A stretch of DNA of 64,000 nucleotides, from the NCBI GenBank assembly GCA_027946555.1, contig JAPEVC010000050.1, forward strand, positions 62,001 to 126,000, written 5' to 3'. Shown in pieces: positions 56,452 to 64,000 of this stretch. The DNA comes from Gnomoniopsis sp. IMI 355080 (lineage: Eukaryota; Ascomycota; Sordariomycetes; Diaporthales; Gnomoniaceae). The first letter of the stretch is position 1, and the number at the start of each line of letters is the position of its first letter. The translations under genes were made by a program, and so were the position numbers. The notes under the pieces are model-generated. The model saw only the letters and a program-made list of their open reading frames with translations. It made no database searches and was not told the DNA's origin.

Positions 56452-58352
56452 ATGGCCACCTACTCGACTCTCAACCCGGCTTTACATGAGATTCGATTAC
56501 TCCGGGTGATACCAGAGTGTCACGAACATGATCCTAGGTGTCCCTCCTTTATCCATTGCGAGTTGAGCGTTCACCGACTGAATGAAGTTGACCCACTGTC
56601 GTACACTGCCCTTTCCTACGTCTGGGGACCTGAGCCGACAGTCACTATGCCCAACGAAAACAACACAATGATCCTAAACGGAGAAAGCATTGCAGCACGA
56701 GAGAACCTGCTCTATGCACTTCGATCGTTCAGAAAATGCGGTGAGGAAGGGTATATTTGGGTGGATGCAGTCTGCATCAACCAGAATGACATGGAAGAGA
56801 AGAAAGCTCAGATCGCTCTTATGGGCCAGATATACTCCCTTGCAGAGCGCACTATAATCTGGCTGGGCCCAAAAGAGGGGGACAGCGATCTTGGGATGGA
56901 TTTCGTAAATCGTGTGGAGGCAAAGGACCTCGGAGTTGACCGCTTCAATCAGAATATCCGCTACCTGCGAGCAGTGATTTCGATACTCCAACGAACTTGG
57001 TTTGAGTGGATCTTTCGACTGATCGATACATCGATAATAAACTTAATAAATTAGGGAGTAGAGTTTGGATCCTGCAGGAAGCATTCCTGTCCAAACTCCC
57101 CATTGCGAGATGCGGCGACAAAGACATTCCATTCGAACGTTTTGTTGTCTTCAAACAACTGCACAACGAATCGTACAAGAAGTGGCCTACCATGTGGCGG
57201 AAAAATATGCCCTTCGAGAATGTCCGCTTTGTCTCATGCCTGAGTAACTGGGAGATCAGTCGAAGCGAGCTTGTCACGAAGGGAGGGGCATCTCCATTTT
57301 CCTGGATGGCTTCAATGAGCTCGCGCCTCCTAGCTACTGTTCCGCATGACAAGATTTATGGTGTCCTTGGACTTTCGACTCACGAAGATCGGGAACGTCT
57401 CAGGGCGGACTATGACAGGCCGTTACGCGAAGTGATAATCGACGTGACTGTGCGTTCACTAAAGACCGAGGGCCTCATGTGTCTGAGTTTGGTCTTGCCA
57501 AAGGAGAACAAGACAGCGGATCTCAAACTCCCATCGTGGGTCCCAGATCTTACTTCACTCGATTTCACTCAGAATCTTGTTGGTTGTAAGTACAAGGCCA
57601 ATATCAGTGCAGTGGGGCAAGAATGGGAAACACTAGTCTGGGATTCCAAGCTCACCGCGGAAGAGGCCACACTCGTCTGGTCAACCATCAGAGAACAAGA
57701 GATACTAGTTCTCTACGGATGCCTGTGCGACGTCGTCAGTGCCGTCGAGCCAATGCCTGTAGTCCCTCAGTATGAAGGGTTTGATGCAGATGTGGCGGAG
57801 AAAATCAAGGCAGAGCGAGCCAGGGCTACTCTAGAGACGTTGAAAGCCTGGGAGCGACTAGCACTGGAGACCAGAGACGAATTGCCTGACGCATATAAGA
57901 CTTCTGTTGGGGGTCGCAAAGACGCCTTCTGGCGGACTCTCAGCTGTGATAGCGGAGTGCAAGGTAATCCACGACCACTGCCATTGGACTTTGGTGAACG
58001 TTACGAAGCACTCCTTGGCCGTCGACCTCCACCAAGTGTAGAGAAAATCCTAGATGACCCTATGCGAAATGACTGGGTGAGGGAATACGGTGTTCCTGCA
58101 TACGCGAAATGTGTCAACAAGTCGTTCTTTCTTACTAAGCAAGGTCGGATGGGCTTGGCTGTAAGGGGTGTGAAAGAAGGTGATATTGTTATAATAGCTC
58201 GTGGTGGTAAAGTGCCATTTGTGATTCGCAAACGACCGGACTGGGGTGTGACTTTTGGCGGGGAGGCGTATCTACACGGAGTGATGGATGGGGAGGGTGT
58301 GATAGATGCGATACGACAGGGTTGGAACGTGTACAAAATTTATCTTCGTTAG
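56452..58352 (+). CDS. HET-domain protein (heterokaryon incompatibility), second copy
   Basis: Cell-death/non-self-recognition protein with a complete HET domain. Exons: 56452-57005 and 57059-58352 (615 aa). The 53-nt intron (GTGGAT, GACTGATC, GGGAG) falls inside the domain and turns an early stop into WFDRVWILQEAFLSKLP. Domain blocks: YTALSYVWGPEPT, YIWVDAVCINQNDMEEK, QIALMGQIYSLAERTIIWLGP and HDKIYGVLGLS. The C-terminal part ends with a beta-rich module (KSFFLTKQGRMGLAVRGVKEGDIVIIARGG) that commonly closes this HET subfamily. The donor is weak, so unspliced transcripts would end early, soon after the junction. It differs strongly from the HET gene at 44402, so the two are not recent duplicates. 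Confidence 0.9.
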
Positions 58353-58581
58353 GGTCGAGAAATCTGAATGCTCACAGTTCAATCACAGAGCTTATAAGCG
58401 ACGTTTCTGTTTAGCATCCGGGTGATTTTCATGTGTCATTTGTACCCATATCTCAAAGAGTCTCAAACTTTGTGCCACAGTACCTTGGCAGCTTATAGAA
58501 TATACATACCCGTAGCATGCCTAGAAGTCTGCGTTCCTGAATTTTCGTAAACGGTCTAGGCTGAGACAATCCACTGCCCTA

Positions 58582-60649
58582 TCACATATACTCTTTGCCC
58601 ATAACCCATTGGCTCTTGTCATAGCCTTCAGGCCAGACACCACTCTTACCAGGAGCAAGAATACCGTTGGGATCGAGCTTATTGTGTATCTTCTCATGCA
58701 GCTTCCACAAGGCACCATCGTTGAAATCGAACATGTCTGCAACTTGATCCATCAAGCCAACGTGGGTGCGGAAGACAGTCCAGCCGTTCTCTTTCCAGAC
58801 CTTGACTAAAGTCCTCGCCAACCATGCAGCCCGTTTAGGCATATCAGGATGCTTACGGTCGTACGTAATGAGACAGACGTTGTCTGGTTGAATTAGTAGG
58901 TAGCCATGAGAGGCGGGTCATGGAACAAATACTTACGAAATGTCCGGAAATAGGACACATAATGACTCATGTAGTCGATGCCAGCCTCAGCGAAATACTT
59001 CTTGGCCAACGAGTATTGCTCCCAAACAGATTTGCCGTCAAACCTGGAAATAGCAGCGATCATGATGACGGAACAATTGGGTAGCCATTTCGTCATCCAG
59101 GCGAATTCTTCCATCGAAGCGATGCCCTGGAGTTCGGTGGTTCTGATACGAAGGAGGGCCTGTTCATCTGGACGCTCGTCCAAGGTGACCCATCGACTGC
59201 CGGGAATCTTGGCCATGGCGGCTTTGATTTCCTCGACGATGCTTTCGCGAACCTTGTTACTTCCATAGACAGCACCCATGTACAGCCAGCGTCCAGTTTC
59301 GAGCTTCTTTGCCATCTTGTCGAAGTCTTCCTCAGGAATAACTTCATTCAAAGAGGCATTCGTCCAGGAAGACCGTGGGCCGTAATGCCCAGCTTCGAGT
59401 GGGAGATTGCGAAGACTAACTGAGCTTTGCAATGTTCCGTCCTACCGAATGCTATCAGAGCTCACTCAAGGGACTAGGCTTCGTGTGGGGCTTACCAAAA
59501 CCAGTGGGTGGATAACGTCAACTAGAGCCGCAAGGTCTGCCTCCTTCTCAAGTGTAACAGAGAAGGGTGTGATACCCTTTGGTGTTGGCATCAACTGCGA
59601 TATAATTAGCACAAACAACAGATGGTGTGGACCAAAGTCACTCACCCAGAATCCCATTTTAGTCACAATCCCGTTGTTGCCCTGCGAGAATAGGCCATTA
59701 TTGATTGGCCCCCAACCGTACATGAACAGCGGGAAGGCAGTGTTGATAGCTTGATCAGCTGGATGTACACCTTGCTCGGCCTGCTTGCGGCCCTTGGGAT
59801 CCTGTACGGCTCCCATGCCCATTCTGACGAGTTCACCTGTAGGCATGATGACCTCCATACCAGAGTGTGAACCCCAGCGATCACCGTAAAGAGAAGCGCC
59901 GCCTCCACGATCCAAGGCATTTCCAATCATGGAGCCCCAGCCAAGAACAGACGAGTCAACGCGGACACGGTCAGTGATACCCTTCTCCTTCAGGTAGTCA
60001 CTCAACATCATAAAAGTCACGCCTGGTTCGACAATACACGTGCAAGAGTCAACGTCGACTTCGAGAATCCTGTTCATGTGCGTCCCCATGACCATGACAA
60101 GTGATCCTGGCACGCGAGGTGCAGAGCCACCATAAGCTAGATTGCGACCCGTGCTGATGGGCCAGATTGGGACGATGTACTCATTGCAGAGCTGGACAAT
60201 CGACTGAACGTCCTGGGCGCTGCGTGGGTGCACCAGTGCCGAACCCATGAGCTTGAGACCGGTCTCTGGCTCCTTTGGGAGGCTGTTGTCATCGTCGATA
60301 TCGAACGAGCGGTAGAAGTCATGAGTGTGGCAACTACTGCCAAAATCGACATCGGCATCATCGGCATCGTGACGCGCCACGTCAGTGGCTGTAATGATGT
60401 TGAAATTGTCGCGACCGACGATACCGACAACCTTTCGAGCTGCTCATGATTAGAACCAGACGAGAGCTGGGAGCGTTGCATTACACAAGTTTCTGTGGAA
60501 TATAGAAATAACAAAAAGGGGAATGTTGACTTACCGAAATCGGTGAATTTGGCCTTGTCTACCTTTGGCGGTAGGACGAGAGGGTGAAAGACTTCTTTAG
60601 AATTCTTGAAATCATCGTGCCCGTTTGCCGATATCGCTGACGGAGCCAT
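58582..60649 (-). CDS. Vanillyl-alcohol-oxidase-like flavoprotein
   Basis: FAD enzyme of the VAO/4-cresol-dehydrogenase group that oxidises para-substituted phenols. Exons: 60649-60535, 60439-59646, 59594-59496, 59441-58937 and 58883-58582 (604 aa). Introns of 95, 51, 54 and 53 nt all close in phase. FAD-binding domain: PIWPISTGRNLAYGGSAPRV, MNRILEVD, CIVEPGVTF, GNALDRGGGASLYGDRWGSH and HSGMEVIMPTGELVRMGMGA. Cap domain: GIVTKMGFW|LMPTPKGITPF, LETGRWLYMGAVYG and YMSHYVSYFRTF. The end DPNGILAPGKSGVWPEGYD is almost diagnostic for the group. No signal peptide; cytosolic or peroxisomal. The segment SVLGWGSMIGNA differs from the form I remember in Penicillium VAO near its catalytic aspartate. Divergent from the terpene synthase. 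Confidence 0.92.
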
Positions 60650-62515
60650 TGTGGTGGCTATGGATTGCGGTGGTTTCTGTAAGTGATATTCTAAGCGGTA
60701 GTTGCAGATAGATCTTGGCAGAACAGATTTTGAAAACGTTCCTTCATGACATGTTATACCCAGTGGCATGTTGCTAATCATAGAATCCTATTGGGGGTCC
60801 ACGGGTCTGCTATCATGTTGGTTTCACGTTTAATGTGAAGCAGATTTACAACGTTATTGCTCAATCAGACAAAGTCGTAATTTCTCTTTGCGAGGTCCGA
60901 AGCCTCGGGAAATGATTGCCTCCATCCATTTTCGCCCAGGCATGGACATAGTGGCAGATGTCGTCCGACGCTCATCATTCTACCAAACACGGAATTATTC
61001 GAGCACCCTTTGCCTTGAAAGTTTCTTTCGACGTGGAAAGAAAATCTTATTTCTCGCATCAAATCTCGAGTGAGGCTTTGTCGAATCGCAACCACGTCCA
61101 TTTTCAAGAAAGTGATGCTGTGTTGTGATATTTTGTCGCTATCTTGTGATATCTGAACAGTAACAACAGGTCAGGTCGTCCACAAGTAAGAGAGGTCATT
61201 CTGTCCGGAGTCCCGCTGGGGAAAAGCTAAAATCATATTTACTTACATGGCCATAAATACTCACTTTATACACTTTCAAGATGAGATCCGTGGTCGGCTT
61301 TCCCGGGCCCATTCCATACTCGTAAAGGAATTGAAGACAGTACGTAGTCATGGAGTGACGACTGTATATCTTCTACGTACTAATTAGGTCTTGATTGGCA
61401 AATGTGCGTCAGCACGATTAGTACGGGCCATCACAACGGAGGAGGGCCATGGGAAGGTTTAGAGCCAATGGCGATTGGACGGGTAAGATTCAACGCGCGA
61501 CAGGTTGGCAAACCATCCATGCACCACCTCAAAGAGTAGTAGTACCAAACTCCTTTGCCGTGAATGAAGGTTAACATTCACCAACGTCCTTTTAGCTGTA
61601 CACAAGCATCAAGTGAGTGAGCCTGAGATTGAGCTCCACCAAGCTTTCGAAAGATGGTGGAATAATCTATAGGCGGACTTCCCGGTCATCCCAACTCATA
61701 TGCCAAGTTCATCTACTGAAACTCGAAATCAGCGGAATCAGCAGTATTCCAGAATTGCTTTTTCTTGAGCTGTCCCTGATTCCTGAACCAATGATATCCC
61801 AAGGTCTTACGCCCTGTGTGTAATTGGCCGCCGGCCCGGAACTCCGAGATGTCAAGAGACCATAGTGCACGGTCTCCGACGAACTTTAAAAGTCCACTGG
61901 GGATAGATTCATACAGGCGGAATAGAATATGAATCCGAGTATCTTGGCCTCACGCAATGTGACAGCGGCAGACTGCGATTGGTAGACGTAGGATATTGGA
62001 ACAAGCATTGCGATATTATTTTAACAAACATTTACACAAATTGCGAGACTTGTAGCCTTCGCAAGGGATCACCTTCGGAAGGTATGGTCCTTCTAGGTAT
62101 ATATCTACCTGTACACCGGCATATCCGATGGACCCTTCTGCTGAACCTTTCTTTGACATATCGTGAAAATATACTATACTCACAGACTACTCCGATGGAA
62201 GAAACTTCCACCTGAAGAAGAGCGAGGAGGGTAGGTTCAAGATGTAAGGTTCCATTCGCAAAGTTTTGATGCCCAGAGAAATGAACGTTTACCATGGAAA
62301 GCTGCGTCGCCGAGCCTCTGCCCGGAAGCTTCTGAGAGAAAATGAGTCCAGTCAAGGGACACGTACAACCTCAGTGGTAGGTACAGATATAAAATGTGCA
62401 ATGTCCCCGTAGACTTACCATTGTCCCGACTCGTCGTAGTCAAATATAGCTGCATTTCTTAATTCCATCTCAAGGCAATTCAACTTTAGTTGGTATCAAC
62501 CAGATATCGAAGATC
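60650..62515. promoter_or_regulatory. 1.9 kb divergent upstream region of VAO and terpene synthase
   Basis: Between two divergent biosynthetic-type genes. Frames of 60-107 codons occur but lack domain features. No repeat recognised. It could carry shared control elements; none can be named from sequence. Confidence 0.3.
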
Positions 62516-63918
62516 ATGGACACCATCACTTCAACAGCATATACCGGACCGGTCCATCGTACGAAAGTGCCTGGCCCAGAGCCGCCTCAGACCAAGTCCG
62601 TACGCGAATGCATGCTGGCGAATCTGAACGGGCAAACACTATGCGTGCCGGACATTAGCAAATTGATGCAGGGCTGGCCACAGGATCTTAGCCCGCACGC
62701 AAGCGCTATTGATGCCAGAGTACTGCAAATGATTCAGACGTAAGTCGAAGTTCTGTCCTTGGGCTTCACCCTAATGATTGGCTGAGATTTCAATCAATAT
62801 GTCCTTAATCATCTTTTGCCCCATACCCAACTCTTTGCATTGTCTCCTTGTGAAGTAAGATTCAAGAATCTCTCACCTCACACAATACATAAATCTCATA
62901 GACTTATGACTGACTATCTGATTATGACTCAGCCATGCGGTCACCCCGTCGGTTCGCAAACGACTAAATAATGCTCGCTTATCGGAGCAGTTGGCTGGCT
63001 GGTATCCATGGGCATCACCGGAAAGGCTCCAAGCTCTCACGTCCTTCCAGGTCTGGATGTTCATTGTAGATGATGAAATAGACCAGTGCTCAACGCCCAC
63101 CAGCTTCGACGCCAAAAGGTTTCAGGTCTTGACCGACGAGTGCCAGGATTTTGTTGAGCGCAGCCTTGGTCTTCGTCAAGGAGGCACAGAGGGTGTGAAT
63201 TACGTCAATTATGATGTGGTCACCTCTTTCGCCGACTTTGCCAAGTCTCTTTCATCCTCATGCACCGAGGCTTATCGCCGACGTATAGCACACGAGGCCT
63301 GGGTTACACTAGAAGGTTACAGGAGAGAAGCCGAGTTACGAGCCCAGGGAGTGTTCCCGACAGAAGAACAGTATCTCGCTTATCGTTACGGATCCAGCTG
63401 CATCGGCCAGGTGAACGAGATGCTCGAGTTTGCAAACGGCATGGAGGACAATCCACCAGAGATTTCCGAGAGTCCGGAGATGCGTGAGCTTTATCGTGCA
63501 TCTGTAACCGTCACGTGGCTCGTGAATGATATGGTCAGTGTTCGAAAAGAACTGAGAGGTGGTTTCTTGGAGAACTTGGTCGTTATTCTAGCTGAAGGTG
63601 ACGTGGGGAAGGGTATGCAGCGCTCATGGGAGTGCCTGAAGAAAGAGGTCTCTGCCCTTACCGTTGCCCACGAAGCTGCTCTGAAACGGTTCAAGAACAC
63701 TCCGTATGGGGAAAAGGTCAAGGTGTTGGCGGAAAACTGTCTCAATTTAAACTTGAGAACTTGGTTGTGGAGGTATGTGCCCCCGGGTATCATTGCGGAT
63801 CAATTAGCTAATACTTGGCAGCACCAAAACACCTCGTTATGGACTGTTCGACCTAGTTCCAGACGCCAATGGAGCATACACTTGTACTGTCACAGTGGAT
63901 GCCCTGGGATCAAACTAA
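62516..63918 (+). CDS. Class I terpene synthase (sesquiterpene cyclase-like)
   Basis: Cyclises a prenyl diphosphate, probably farnesyl diphosphate, through ionisation by bound Mg2+. Exons: 62516-62739, 62933-63772 and 63822-63918 (386 aa). Intron 1 is long (193 nt; GTAAGT...GACTCAG) and intron 2 is 49 nt (GTATGT, GCTAATAC, GGCAG); phases close. Metal motifs: D121-D-E-I-D in FIVDDEIDQ and N273-D-M-V-S-V-R-K-E. Family marks GWYPWASPERLQ, YLAYRYGSSCIG and a C-terminal WSTKTPRYG are intact. It matches the fungal pentalenene-synthase-like class rather than Tri5 by eye. Product unknown. The divergent VAO-like oxidase is a candidate tailoring enzyme; more cluster genes may lie past 64000. Confidence 0.92.
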
Positions 63919-64000
63919 TCGGTAGAAACTGATTTAGGGTGGCTTCAGTCCGGGTAGGGTCTTCGACCTTTCGTCATTTAATTTTACAGTAGTTAGAAGC

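Noticed and set aside
1..64000. CRISPR arrays, bacterial operons, rRNA or tRNA genes
   Set aside because: The window is eukaryotic; no spaced repeats of CRISPR type and no convincing tRNA or rRNA sequence were seen, though a tRNA scan could not be run.

Overview
The window is nuclear DNA of a filamentous ascomycete (Pezizomycotina). Genes are densely packed on both strands and are cut by short introns (about 49-196 nt) with GTRAGT-type donors and CTRAC/CTGAY branch sites. The gene families are fungal: HET, Clr5, DUF3176, GH72 and fungal peroxygenase. Intergenic DNA repeatedly carries CCTAGGTAGG-like motifs. I placed introns by donor/acceptor motifs and by requiring the reading phase to close across every exon junction. 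No organism name can be given from sequence alone.

Layout. 1-7.5 kb: the 3' part of a sugar transporter, two divergent genes for unknown secreted proteins (3 and 6 exons) and a secreted serine carboxypeptidase. 9.7-12.7 kb: a heme-thiolate peroxygenase and a SurE-type phosphatase. 14.5-20.8 kb: a 2-oxoglutarate/Fe(II) oxygenase divergent from a drug/H+ antiporter, then a GH72 cell-wall glucanosyltransferase. 22.8-26 kb: an unknown membrane protein and a protein with a helical N-terminus and three C-terminal QNFG motifs exactly 39 residues apart. 26.4-35.7 kb: an amino-acid permease and an FAD amine oxidase divergent from one promoter region, an acyl-protein-thioesterase-like hydrolase and a DUF3176 membrane protein. 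36-42.9 kb: a short-chain dehydrogenase, a SIMPL-domain protein, an MSS116-like DEAD-box helicase and a small secreted protein.

44.4-58.4 kb looks accessory. It holds two HET-domain genes, a 3 kb stretch without genes, a Ser-rich GPI-type protein, a Gfo/Idh dehydrogenase, a Clr5-domain gene and an arylamine N-acetyltransferase. 58.6-63.9 kb: a vanillyl-alcohol-oxidase-like flavoenzyme (5 exons) divergent from a class I terpene synthase (3 exons), which may be the edge of a biosynthetic cluster running out of the window.

Functional themes are secreted and cell-wall enzymes, nutrient uptake and oxidation, and self/non-self recognition proteins. The most unusual object is the QNFG-repeat protein at 24909-25967. 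Its architecture (helical N-terminal domain, disordered linker, short C-terminal periodic motif) recalls HET-S-type prion/amyloid cell-death effectors, but its motif is one I cannot assign to a named class.
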